From: an uncultured Candidatus Poseidoniales archaeon
GTDB taxonomy: Archaea; Thermoplasmatota; Poseidoniia; Poseidoniales; Poseidoniaceae
Direction: 5' to 3'
DNA length: 64,000 nt
Assembly (NCBI GenBank): GCA_902625885.1
Contig: CACODE010000007.1
Span: 1 to 64,000 of the forward strand
The translations under genes and the position numbers were made by a program. Positions 42,001-50,939 of the stretch are shown here, in pieces; position 1 is the first letter of the stretch; each line of letters begins with the position of its first letter. The notes below the pieces were generated by a model that did not search any database, was not told where the DNA came from, and worked only from the letters and a program-made list of their open reading frames with translations.

Positions 42001-44146
42001 TGTTCATGTCTCTTCCATACATGAGCATTGCATCACGCTGCGCTCCTCTAATGGTCGCCGTAGCAGCAATGTACTTCGGTCGGTGGCCGAGATCCTCCCA
42101 TGCCGTCTCCAAAGCAGTTTCTACCAATCCAGCGATGGTTCCGAGGGGACCCGTTAACAAGTGCAATTCGTCTTGAATGATGAGGTCTGGAGGACGCACC
42201 GCATCGCGGCCAAAGCCCAGCATTCTTCGGGCGTTAAATTGCTGAGCTGCGTCGGAATCTGCTGCTGCACCGCCAGGCAAGCTTTTCGCCCAAGGATTCC
42301 TTGCGAGCTGTGCAAATTTATCCGCAGTCGCCAAAAGAACCGAGGGCGGATTGATGTAGATATCGTCATCAACGCAAGTAAACGGAACACCATCATGAAA
42401 CAGACATGCTTCGTCCTGACATCTCCCTATCAATGCTGGTTGATTGTTTAAATCTCCGATTTCCCAAGAACTTGCTTCTCCAAGGGATTGACTCCCACAC
42501 CACGGGCATCGTTCAAACTGAATCACCGTTCCTTTTTCTTCTGCTTGATTTGTTTGAAGTAAGGCGAGGTTTTGTTCAGCAGTTGGAGTCGAATATGTGG
42601 TATCATAGCGCAATAACCGGTTGGGGCTGGCATCTTCACCGACCCACATGCCGACTCTGAAATCAGTGAAGTTATGGTCGGGTTCTTCCCCTCTTGCGAT
42701 GTGATTCATAGCACCAACAAGACGCACCAGCCGACCTGCCTGATCGGAAGTCAAGAGACGCAGGGTATAGCGCATGATGGAATGGACCGCAGGGAGGCGG
42801 CTTTCATCCTCAGGAAAGCGGAGTCGGCGATAAAATCCGACTGTTGCAATCATCCCGAGATATGCTTCAGTTTTGCCCCCGCCCGTTGGAAACCATGCAA
42901 GGTCGATGATGCTTCGCTCATGGAATCCAACGTCGGATTCATCAAATGCACACAAACTCCGGATGTTGATGAGTTGGAACGCTAGTTGGAACGGTCGCCA
43001 TTGAAAGTCGGTCCTGTCACTTACATCCGGATGTGTGGCTTCGTTTTGTGAGAATTGGATGGAACGATTGGCGAGTAAAAAGGCATGCCTTGCCATATCA
43101 TCGGAGAGGAGAAACCGAATTCCTTCTTGCATTCGAACACTGTTTAATCTCGCAGCGTCAACCATTTCTCTGACTGTCGCCGACAAAGTTTCAGGAAGCA
43201 AACCTTGGTCAAATCTAGTATTGAGAAGATGCTCCTGCTGGCTTAACCACTCATCATATGCCCCAACAAACTCATGTAGAGATTCCAGCGAAGCTGAGAT
43301 TGTGTCCGAATCACACAGTCCGTTCATGTCCGGCAAAAGGGTTTGTAGCGACTCATTTTCCTCCATCTTGTTCATGGTGTATTCCGGAAGGTAATCGGTC
43401 CAAATGTTGCCATCATCGTCCCAATTCACACCAACATTGTGCCCGAGTGCGAAAACATCAGAATCGGCATAGAGAACCATCATGGTCTGGTCTTGTCGAA
43501 CCGGATCAACAGCATTTCGAACATCTTGCCAAACAGGACCCATAGAGAACCGCATTTCCGGTTGGAAAATGATGTATGTTGACTTGCTCTGTGCCTTGGG
43601 AACCATCATGATGTTCTGCATCCGAATGGAAAGCGTTGGGTGGTCCTCAGAACCCTTTCGTAGGTGTAAAAGAATTTGCCCATCGATGTTGATGGGGTCC
43701 GCATAAGCGTCGAACATCATTGTGCCGTAATCTATGATAAGTTCGTGGTGGTGTGGAATTCGCAACCATCCGTCTTCGGTTTTTTGGTACCTTGCCCATT
43801 TCAATTGAAGAGATAGTTCCTCTATCCCGCTGGATGGACAGACGGTGAAGCCCATTGAAGACGGGAGCATGAATTTCTCCTCATCAGATGACACCGGTCG
43901 GTCCTCGGATTCGTCAAACGAGGTTGTGATGTCTGCGTCATGGTCCGATGGAAGTATCGGTGATGATGAAACACCTTGCTCGTCTGAATTAGGGTTGAGT
44001 TTACCAATCAGGTAGACACCATCTGGTGAACCCTCAACCTGAAGACATTCGTTTGTTTGGGGCTGCCCTTCCTCGTCAATCTGTGGACCCAGAACATCCG
44101 CACGCAGGAATCGGATCAGAGCGTCGCGAACATCGTTGTGCTGCAT
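39035..44146 (-). CDS. DrmA-DrmB fusion: SF2 helicase + DUF1998-type C-terminal region
   Basis: N-half: LAWFPTGGGKTEAYLG, LIIQDELHLLTGPLGTIAGLVE, ATATIRGAQRD, SSGRVGR. C-half: CSNGHLSSW, SICSNGHLHPFDYWKW, AGILLYTSGPSSDGTLGGLV, CSNDPVCADH, GAACHACLYLPETACELGN. Confidence 0.8.
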   Translation of the reverse strand: MQHNDVRDALIRFLRADVLGPQIDEEGQPQTNECLQVEGSPDGVYLIGKLNPNSDEQGVSSSPILPSDHDADITTSFDESEDRPVSSDEEKFMLPSSMGFTVCPSSGIEELSLQLKWARYQKTEDGWLRIPHHHELIIDYGTMMFDAYADPINIDGQILLHLRKGSEDHPTLSIRMQNIMMVPKAQSKSTYIIFQPEMRFSMGPVWQDVRNAVDPVRQDQTMMVLYADSDVFALGHNVGVNWDDDGNIWTDYLPEYTMNKMEENESLQTLLPDMNGLCDSDTISASLESLHEFVGAYDEWLSQQEHLLNTRFDQGLLPETLSATVREMVDAARLNSVRMQEGIRFLLSDDMARHAFLLANRSIQFSQNEATHPDVSDRTDFQWRPFQLAFQLINIRSLCAFDESDVGFHERSIIDLAWFPTGGGKTEAYLGMIATVGFYRRLRFPEDESRLPAVHSIMRYTLRLLTSDQAGRLVRLVGAMNHIARGEEPDHNFTDFRVGMWVGEDASPNRLLRYDTTYSTPTAEQNLALLQTNQAEEKGTVIQFERCPWCGSQSLGEASSWEIGDLNNQPALIGRCQDEACLFHDGVPFTCVDDDIYINPPSVLLATADKFAQLARNPWAKSLPGGAAADSDAAQQFNARRMLGFGRDAVRPPDLIIQDELHLLTGPLGTIAGLVETALETAWEDLGHRPKYIAATATIRGAQRDAMLMYGRDMNIFPPPVATAEDNFFAQLSGDDDAGRKHIGILGPPGKNRTTFAQPTASLLQRAQQLRDGNPEEPDVIFDPYFTMVGYFNSLRELGGAQTALPDRVARQFMPQYAQQGGLENPRQLHTIKELTSRKTSSELKAVKDSLERSLPEEVVDVVVTTNMFQVGIDIGRLGLMAIVGQPKSNSEYIQSSGRVGRRFPGLVVSLLRSTFPRDQSHYENFRAFHQEVYSHVDLTSTTPFSQRALDRGMGTALAIMLRMRFDSLAQTYDLRNLGQSADLRANAIRLVEAFKSTVEGREEHIHVRSPPDTVIQALETISRKFSNLSRFVEDCQRDNLRAIWVSRRNEANQQQRGWLRSEIGEFTNADVPLQSFRDVAPEVRVVEKWNVQNEERVMTMPTNHVMAQAAPGNIWEKDGLSYLTLGVNNWTNGQGNLAYRPTGEGGLRIERETLQDILPPNTILRFLPTDQRHGAVTIDRYPGKYGYRCSNGHLSSWIRPGPGGQIQCQRAGCDALAHPTGFVSICSNGHLHPFDYWKWVHQPDGRWESCQESADIDLEMGADAAHTLRDWTVVCRGCGARRSMELAPTITAENGPSCGGFRPWLTVDPQHREECNLGLMHRQVGSTNVTFNNGGSVLLIPLHVSWRYAKKLRDWGILGLLEAGLDREVFDRVVGTRHDELVSLLNETEFVENGEINNDLLHDACTQYLSHHSGQPADQVLTLANLRRRERIGLLNPDRASTYDPTEFSARGVVSLADESPYWASVASPVSQVIRVDRLTELRYISGITRLDPSEGLEQPIDLREGDKFGIARLHHGEGIYFEVKSMWLSAITNQRAERLNPEHAGMIPSMERLRHNVSQQLPSVESPNHQGGNPLTVLHSLSHLLIREVCLVSGYSAGSISERLYLNHTEDGSIEYAGILLYTSGPSSDGTLGGLVRQATPEQLEVICMRALAGLDDCSNDPVCADHTPSPTERNGAACHACLYLPETACELGNLFLDRSW

Positions 44147-44168
44147 GGTTACTGTTTCACACCAGAGG

Positions 44169-44180
44169 TTATAATTATAT
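44169..44180. promoter_or_regulatory. Candidate shared TATA-like element between divergent genes
   Basis: ttataattatat, about 23-30 nt from both start codons (44146 minus, 44203 plus). Confidence 0.45.
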
Positions 44181-44202
44181 CAAATCCGAATTATCCTGTC
44201 AC

Positions 44203-44706
44203 ATGGGAATACAAGGTACTGTTCACGTAATTACCGGTGAGTCAAACAATTACGCCACTGATTTTTTGAGGTGGTGTTCAAAAATTAAAGAAGTCAACGA
44301 CAAATCCCTCAGGGACGTGTTCAAGAAAGATCCGACGTTTGAAGCGACTCCCCGAATTTCCAAACATCTTCCAGGACCATGTGCCGTACATTGCGATGAT
44401 GATGTTGCCTACTTTTTGGTACTGGGGACTACAGATCAAATCTTCAAACGATTGGTATCTGCGTACCACCACGCCTCCGAGCACATTATTTTCATTATTC
44501 AGTCGGATGCTGAAGCATGGTGGAGAGAAAACCGAAACAAATCACAATGGAAGAATTCAGACGGCAATCGCGTAAGCCTCTCGAAACTTCTTGATGTTAT
44601 GAGAACCATCAACAAGTGGGATGGATGGCCTCCAAACATCAGTATTCTTGAGCTGTCAACTCTAGAGGCAATGAAAGCATGGAGCTCGCACGCTGGAGTG
44701 GGCTAA
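44203..44706 (+). CDS. Orphan 167-aa protein in defence island
   Basis: ORF with start MGIQGTVHVITGE; no motif recognised. Confidence 0.55.
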   Translation: MGIQGTVHVITGESNNYATDFLRWCSKIKEVNDKSLRDVFKKDPTFEATPRISKHLPGPCAVHCDDDVAYFLVLGTTDQIFKRLVSAYHHASEHIIFIIQSDAEAWWRENRNKSQWKNSDGNRVSLSKLLDVMRTINKWDGWPPNISILELSTLEAMKAWSSHAGVG

Positions 44707-44762
44707 ATCTCCCAAGCATCACAGAAAGAATTCTTTTGAACAAAACCGGTTTAGGTTGATTC

Positions 44763-46361
44763 ATGTCTGTCCAGATTACCTGTCTTAGGTCAACCATCAA
44801 AAAAAACGGAAAGACATTCCCTGTTCTTATTGGGATGGCATCAGGTCGGCAAATTCATTCCTTCTCATTTGTTCCAAACTTTAGCCCAAGCGATTCAAAT
44901 CTGGTCATCGCTCAACGCCTTTTGGAGCCTCTTGAGGACAAGTGGCAACGACCAGCAGACCAGAAAAGAATTTCCAACATCGGAGAATTGTACACGCAAA
45001 ATTCTTCTCTTCAGGTCATGGTCAATCCTGTCTTGTTAGGGGCAATTCCCGGACTGGAATCAAACATCACCATACTCAATTCCACAACGGCAACTGGATC
45101 TGGGAATCAGCCAGAAATTGTTCAGATTGAGATTAAATCTGGGAGTTCCGTTTGGGTCATTGATGGTCAACACCGCATCAACGGAATGCGGGGATCTAGT
45201 CAACCCATGCCGTTCGTTCTCCTCTACGACGAGACACCGAAATCAAACTACACGGGAGCCTACCTTGCAGAATTGTTTTCCATCGTCACAACAGAAGCGA
45301 AGCCTATGAAAACCATCCACAAAGAATGGATGATGTACGCGTTCAATTTGGCACATTACAAAAAAGAATACAAACGGGAACTCATGAAAATAGCACTCCA
45401 ACTTGCTACATCACCTGTATTCAATTCTTCAAATTCAGACCAAAATTTGTTTTACGGAGAGATTCAATTCAACGACGGTCTTGAGGTGAATGGAAACAAA
45501 GTAGGCGCGTTCAGTTTCACCGCCCAAACGCTCCTGAAATCTCTTGATATTCATCCAACCAAAACGCTTCTTCAACAATATACAACCGAGCAGATTGCGG
45601 CTGCGATCTCAGATTTCCTCTCGGGTATGAAGGAATTGCATGGCCCTCCAAAAACAACAAGTCTGTTGTTTGGAAAGCATGGAAAAGCACGCTACACATG
45701 TATTGGAGCAGGATTGGTTGAAGCGTGGTTGTGGTATCTCTCGACGTGTGGCTCACTACCAGATTTTTCTGAAACAATGGATTTGCTCCGAACGATCGGA
45801 GTTGGAAACACGAATTGGGAACTGCTGACATGGCCGTCTGGCCCAGGTACGGTTGAAAAGAACGCCATGAGACAAACCATTCGAACGGTATTTTACCAAC
45901 TCATGACCAAAAAAATTCCTGTCCCTGACGACCTTGGTGGATTTTTGCTGGGTAAGGAAAATACCGTTTTCCGACTTGAATTTGGCGTTCAGAAAAACGG
46001 CAAATTCGTTGAACAATCGGCTAAATCGGTTGAAATTAATCCATTCAAACAGCAAGAATTGCAATTCGTGGTGCCTAAATACAACGGGCAACCCAGAAAC
46101 GCCGTCCGCCACTACTATTTACGATCAAAAAATCCCAACGACTTATCCGGGCACTCACCAAATTGTCGAATGAAGACCTGTGTACTATCCAACCGACTTG
46201 GACAGCCGTTGATGCCACCTGACGAATGTCGTAATGCCTTCAGGAGGATGAACATGGGCTTGGACTTCGGTGTGGGAAGATTCGCTTACCTCAGATTAGA
46301 GGTTGTTTCACTTAACGAGAAAAAACCACATGACCTCACCATCGCATTGAGTCATGAGTAA
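44763..46361 (+). CDS. DGQHR-domain protein (DndB/DpdB-like)
   Basis: SVWVIDGQHRINGMRG, FVLLYDE. Confidence 0.75.
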   Translation: MSVQITCLRSTIKKNGKTFPVLIGMASGRQIHSFSFVPNFSPSDSNLVIAQRLLEPLEDKWQRPADQKRISNIGELYTQNSSLQVMVNPVLLGAIPGLESNITILNSTTATGSGNQPEIVQIEIKSGSSVWVIDGQHRINGMRGSSQPMPFVLLYDETPKSNYTGAYLAELFSIVTTEAKPMKTIHKEWMMYAFNLAHYKKEYKRELMKIALQLATSPVFNSSNSDQNLFYGEIQFNDGLEVNGNKVGAFSFTAQTLLKSLDIHPTKTLLQQYTTEQIAAAISDFLSGMKELHGPPKTTSLLFGKHGKARYTCIGAGLVEAWLWYLSTCGSLPDFSETMDLLRTIGVGNTNWELLTWPSGPGTVEKNAMRQTIRTVFYQLMTKKIPVPDDLGGFLLGKENTVFRLEFGVQKNGKFVEQSAKSVEINPFKQQELQFVVPKYNGQPRNAVRHYYLRSKNPNDLSGHSPNCRMKTCVLSNRLGQPLMPPDECRNAFRRMNMGLDFGVGRFAYLRLEVVSLNEKKPHDLTIALSHE

Positions 46362-46381
46362 ACATTTTCTCGCTACGACGT

Positions 46382-47683
46382 TCACTCACGAGCGAGGTTG
46401 CCTTCTTGAGCGATGTTGAACAGCTTTGAAAGGACATGTCGGGCCATGAGTGGCGGAACTGCATTACCTATGAGTGTGTGCAAATCGGTTCTTTTCTTTA
46501 TCATCCTCATGTTAAAGAAATCAGGAAATGTTTGGACGCGTGCTGCCTCGTGGGGTGAAAGCACTCTTGCTTCCAAAGGATGAGTAAATCGGCCTCGACC
46601 ATTACAACCAAAACCCGTGGTGAGGGTTGGTGCGGGTTCTTCCCATCGCATTCGGCCATATACCGCAGGGTAGGTGTGATCTCCTTGCTGACATTTTGGT
46701 CGGAGATGGTTTGGTAAATCGTAGCGCTCGCCCTCAAAGCCATCTTCAAAGAACCAATCCATCCTATCTTGGTTCACCTTCGTTGCGCGGGGTGTTTTGT
46801 AGAATATCGAGTCTGATGTCATGGCCTTATGTTGTAAGTCTTCAATCACCCATCCCACGGACCTTGGTTCGGAAACAGTGGGTGCTGAGATGGCCTTGAA
46901 ATCAATATGAACATCATCACTTTTAACGGCTACAGTGAAGTGGCGAGCTCGTGTTTGAGGAATGCCGACATGCTGTCCTTTCACTACGCCATGGTCAACA
47001 ACATAACCCCAATCTTTGAGGATGGCATTGGCTCTCGGCACCACTTTTTGTTTCGCATTTACAACGCCTCGAACATTTTCAATTAACACATACTTCGGCT
47101 TAAAAATTTCAACAAATCTAATCATCCTCATGTAGAGTTCGTTTCTGGGGTCTGTTCCCCTGGTATGATTGTTGAGATTGGAATTGCCTTGGCAAGGGGG
47201 GCCCCCAACAACAATGTCAACCTCACCAAGCATGGACTTGAGGTCCTCCTCCTCTATGGTCAATTTATGTCCAATCTCTCCGTTAACGCTGTCCTCAATA
47301 GGTTGGTCAAGAAAGTAGGTTGGTGCGAAATTTGCAACATAGGATTCCTTTGCGGCTGGAAATAAATCACAGGCCATGACCATTTCAAGGTTGATGCCAA
47401 TGTTCCGACATGCTTCCCAAAGACCGGCTGAAATTCCACCGCACCCCGAAAACAAATCCACACCCTTCATGGTGGCATCGGGTTGTTCCAGACTCGGCCA
47501 TTCCTCTTGCTGCAACCATTCCAAGTCTGCCCGTCTCGTTAGTGATTCATAGAGCTCTTTGTGTGAGTCAACGGTTATGTTGATATTTTTCCCATTCTTG
47601 AGAGTGAGCGTACTCCCATCTGGCCCATGATAGACCATTTCCTCAACCTCATCTATGGTAATTTTACTCGTCAATCCACTCAC
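46382..47683 (-). CDS. DNA (cytosine-5) methyltransferase
   Basis: VDLFSGCGGISAGL, GGPPCQGNSNLN, IENVRGV, PQTRARHFTVAV. Confidence 0.9.
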   Translation of the reverse strand: MSGLTSKITIDEVEEMVYHGPDGSTLTLKNGKNINITVDSHKELYESLTRRADLEWLQQEEWPSLEQPDATMKGVDLFSGCGGISAGLWEACRNIGINLEMVMACDLFPAAKESYVANFAPTYFLDQPIEDSVNGEIGHKLTIEEEDLKSMLGEVDIVVGGPPCQGNSNLNNHTRGTDPRNELYMRMIRFVEIFKPKYVLIENVRGVVNAKQKVVPRANAILKDWGYVVDHGVVKGQHVGIPQTRARHFTVAVKSDDVHIDFKAISAPTVSEPRSVGWVIEDLQHKAMTSDSIFYKTPRATKVNQDRMDWFFEDGFEGERYDLPNHLRPKCQQGDHTYPAVYGRMRWEEPAPTLTTGFGCNGRGRFTHPLEARVLSPHEAARVQTFPDFFNMRMIKKRTDLHTLIGNAVPPLMARHVLSKLFNIAQEGNLARE

Positions 47684-47785
47684 CCGCCGTGTATCTATGC
47701 TTTAGCAAGGCTGATTGGGAGTCGACCGTTCATAATCTATGTGTTTGCTGAAGCAAGAAAACTTGACCGACGATTTATTGTAGAC

Positions 47786-49327
47786 ATGCAACCAGGGGAC
47801 AGTATGCAGAGTACGCTTGATGTCCCATCAGCAGCCGTGACACCAAATATGGCTGACCAAGTCAACAGCATATTTGAGTCATGGATGGAGCATACGGGTG
47901 GGAGATTTACAAACTCTCAGTGGGAAGATGAGAAAAGAGATTTTGAGGCGTATTTCTGTATCACGTGTAAATGTACAGCAAACCGATCACTTCAACCAAA
48001 CCAAGGATCTCTAACCGGTCGCGATTTGCACAACACAGTCGTATTCAAGACTCCTCTTAGCCAAGACAACCCTGGACGAAACTACATGGGGAACATATAT
48101 GACCATGTTAGTTTGATGAGGTATTGGCAATCGCCACTCATCATTTTTATCGCGCGAGAATCAGACGGGACACGAGGAGAAGTTGCTGGTATAATCGTTG
48201 ATGAAAATCATCCATCGTACAATGACTGGATGAGGCCTGAACGCCTTCGTCAGTTATTCCCCAGTGATTATGAAGAGCATAGGATTTTTAGAAATCCAGT
48301 CGCTGTTGGCTCCCCTTCTTGGCTCCTAAAGAATTTCAAGAATCTGATTTTAGAAGGCGTCCCTGGGACCGGTAAAACTCATGCCTTTCAAGAAATCGTT
48401 GATGGCTGGAGAAGCGCAACAGCAGGTCAACCTCCCAAGCAGCACCAAATGACATTTCATCCGACAACAGCTTATGAGGAATTCATGATTGGAATACGTC
48501 CTGTTCAGCCAGACGGAAACGGACCTCCTTTTGACGTCGTTGATGGTTTCTTCAAAAAAATAGTAGATGAAGCAAAGGCGGACCATACCGTTGACCATAT
48601 TGTGCTCCTGGATGAGTTCAACAGAGCGAACATACCCAAAGTCATGGGGGATTTACTCACCCTGCTTGAACCGAGCAAGCGGGCACGATATGAAGGAGGA
48701 AATTGGAGCGGATTTGAAGTGACCCTTCCTTATCAGCGATCAGATGCAACAGAGGAAAACAAATTCGTTATCCCAGAAAACATCTACATCGTTGCGACAT
48801 TGAACACCACCGATCGTTCTGTTGCTCCGATGGACAGTGCATTGCGAAGGCGATTTGTATTCTCCAGAATTGAACCAATGACGGCCGATGCGTTAACGAA
48901 TTCACTCCAACAACAACGCTCGGAATCTACTGAAACAACACTTCCCGAAGTGCTAACACAGAGTATACAACTGTGGAGTAACCTCAATGTTTGGTTCCAA
49001 AGGAACATCGGCCCGGATGGAATGTTAGGACACAGTTATTTGTTTGAATTATCAAAAATTTGTTCGCCTTCCGAAGGAAACACAGGTGTCATCATTGAAT
49101 GCTGGAACGCCCTGATTTTGCCGCAAATAAATGACATTTTGATCAACAACGATATGATTCACCACCTCAGTTCATTCAACGAAGCCATCAAACAACACAC
49201 TGTTTCGGGGATGAAACTGGTTGCTCAAGCCATTGGTAGCGGCATAAATAGAATGCCCTTCCTAAAGTTTGAAACTGTCCCAGAGGAAAACCTAGCAGAA
49301 ACGATTGATGATTCAGAGTCTGAATGA
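47786..49327 (+). CDS. McrB-like AAA+ GTPase
   Basis: Walker A LEGVPGTGKTHAF, LLDEFNRANIPKVMGD, ATLNTTDRSVAPMDSALRRRF. Start uncertain; ORF open from 47627. Confidence 0.8.
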   Translation: MQPGDSMQSTLDVPSAAVTPNMADQVNSIFESWMEHTGGRFTNSQWEDEKRDFEAYFCITCKCTANRSLQPNQGSLTGRDLHNTVVFKTPLSQDNPGRNYMGNIYDHVSLMRYWQSPLIIFIARESDGTRGEVAGIIVDENHPSYNDWMRPERLRQLFPSDYEEHRIFRNPVAVGSPSWLLKNFKNLILEGVPGTGKTHAFQEIVDGWRSATAGQPPKQHQMTFHPTTAYEEFMIGIRPVQPDGNGPPFDVVDGFFKKIVDEAKADHTVDHIVLLDEFNRANIPKVMGDLLTLLEPSKRARYEGGNWSGFEVTLPYQRSDATEENKFVIPENIYIVATLNTTDRSVAPMDSALRRRFVFSRIEPMTADALTNSLQQQRSESTETTLPEVLTQSIQLWSNLNVWFQRNIGPDGMLGHSYLFELSKICSPSEGNTGVIIECWNALILPQINDILINNDMIHHLSSFNEAIKQHTVSGMKLVAQAIGSGINRMPFLKFETVPEENLAETIDDSESE

Positions 49328-49337
49328 GGTCTTTCCC

Positions 49338-50858
49338 ATGAACGACCGGTTCAGATTTCATATCTCGAGTAAAGGGAAGTTGTGTGGAGTCATTTCGCAT
49401 GGTTTGAATCAATACCGAATTACAGTTATTGTTCAACCAAAGGTGTGGAACACATCCTCAACTTTGGACATGGAGATTATCTGGAACGCCGATCAGGAGC
49501 ACATCGTTATTGACACCTTTGAGAACACAATACTGCAGATTTTGGCAACAACCACTCAACAACGTGACGTGCTGGATACCCTCACGGACAGAGGTAGGTT
49601 GAATCCAGATGGAACGAGAGATGTTTTGATTGAAAGAACCAACCCGAGACGGACACCAATGAATCAGACCTCGCCTAAGCCTCCGAAGAGTTACGACCCG
49701 TTGATGGCCTTGTGTCTGCTCTATCACAAATCAAGAAATTTGCAAGAAGAACTCATCTTTGAACGCACCTTTCACAATCCTATTCTTGAGGCTTTTATAA
49801 AAAAACGATTTGTTGATGAAACAATTAGTTTGATGAAGTACCTCAAATCAAATTACATCAAGGCAACCGAGCGAACACAATCCCTGAGAGGTTCAATCAC
49901 GAGCTTAGGCATGCTCCAGTTCGCAGCCAGAAAAAGCGTCAATCTTGAATGTGAATTTGAGGAATTTACCACCAATGTTCCACTTTACCGAGTTATCATT
50001 TCTGCTCTCCATCTTGTCAAAAACACACCTCAATCTAAACTTACTCAAACATGGAATCTGCAAAGAGACGCTCACTCCATTTTGTCCCACTTGGCTCACA
50101 TCCCCCCACTTCATCCAAAAATCGCATTGAATACAGCACGCACAATCCGACTCAATCGACTTGAACGCAAACGTTGGAATGGACCATTGAAGTTAGCCGT
50201 GGCAGTTTTGGAACAGAAAAGCGTGGTTCTTGGCGAGAACCCACAAGAGAAAGGGTATGCATGGCACATCAACACCGCAACCGACATCTGGGAGCATCTC
50301 TTGTACGATTCAGCAAAAAGCGTCCTAGCCAGACACAATGTTGATGCTTTTTGCCTGACACCGAAGCAGCAACGTTTACATCCCTACGTGAACATCTCCA
50401 ATCCATGGCGTGGCGTTGAATCCAATCGGGACACTTCCAGAACATCACCTGATCTTCTCATGTTTGATGGGCGAACATTAATTTGCTGGGATGCGAAATA
50501 TAAACAAACAGACTCACCATCAAGAGCCGATCAATATCAGATTTTCTCTTATTCACATTTAGTGAGTCTGAACATAATTAGGCAGAAAATACCTATCAAA
50601 CAGGTTGCATTGGTTTATCCTGACATCGAATTTTCAACATCAGTTGATTATTTACGGGGCCCGAACCAATCAAGAAGTTCCGAACCCTCAATGGCCAGTT
50701 GGAATGGAAATGATCATACCGTACGATTGAATATACTCAAAATGCCATTCCCAATGCCAAATAATCTTGAAAGCGATGACAAATGGAACATCTATTTGAA
50801 CGACCTCAAGCGACAAATCTCTTCTGCATTACTCGCAGATGGTAATCCCACAATCTAA
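49338..50858 (+). CDS. McrC-like PD-(D/E)XK nuclease subunit
   Basis: TSPDLLMFDGRTLICWDAKYK; follows the McrB-like gene directly. Confidence 0.75.
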   Translation: MNDRFRFHISSKGKLCGVISHGLNQYRITVIVQPKVWNTSSTLDMEIIWNADQEHIVIDTFENTILQILATTTQQRDVLDTLTDRGRLNPDGTRDVLIERTNPRRTPMNQTSPKPPKSYDPLMALCLLYHKSRNLQEELIFERTFHNPILEAFIKKRFVDETISLMKYLKSNYIKATERTQSLRGSITSLGMLQFAARKSVNLECEFEEFTTNVPLYRVIISALHLVKNTPQSKLTQTWNLQRDAHSILSHLAHIPPLHPKIALNTARTIRLNRLERKRWNGPLKLAVAVLEQKSVVLGENPQEKGYAWHINTATDIWEHLLYDSAKSVLARHNVDAFCLTPKQQRLHPYVNISNPWRGVESNRDTSRTSPDLLMFDGRTLICWDAKYKQTDSPSRADQYQIFSYSHLVSLNIIRQKIPIKQVALVYPDIEFSTSVDYLRGPNQSRSSEPSMASWNGNDHTVRLNILKMPFPMPNNLESDDKWNIYLNDLKRQISSALLADGNPTI

Positions 50859-50939
50859 AATTTACAAAGGGACGATTCCACAACTTCATACGCAAATTTT
50901 GAAACGTTCCGAGGGGCATAAATAGGCCAGATAATTTGC

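Noticed and set aside
39035-44146. Assignment of the large helicase-DUF1998 protein to Druantia DruE or MrfA
   Set aside because: The motifs (FPTGGGKTEAYLG, QDELHLLTGPLG, and the CSNGHL-to-ACHACLYLPETACE C-terminus) read more like DrmA followed by DrmB, and a PLD gene follows. A formal HMM comparison is still needed.
44763-46361. Calling a Dnd/Ssp phosphorothioation system
   Set aside because: Only a DGQHR protein is present; no DndA/C/D/E or SspB-E gene was recognised in the window.
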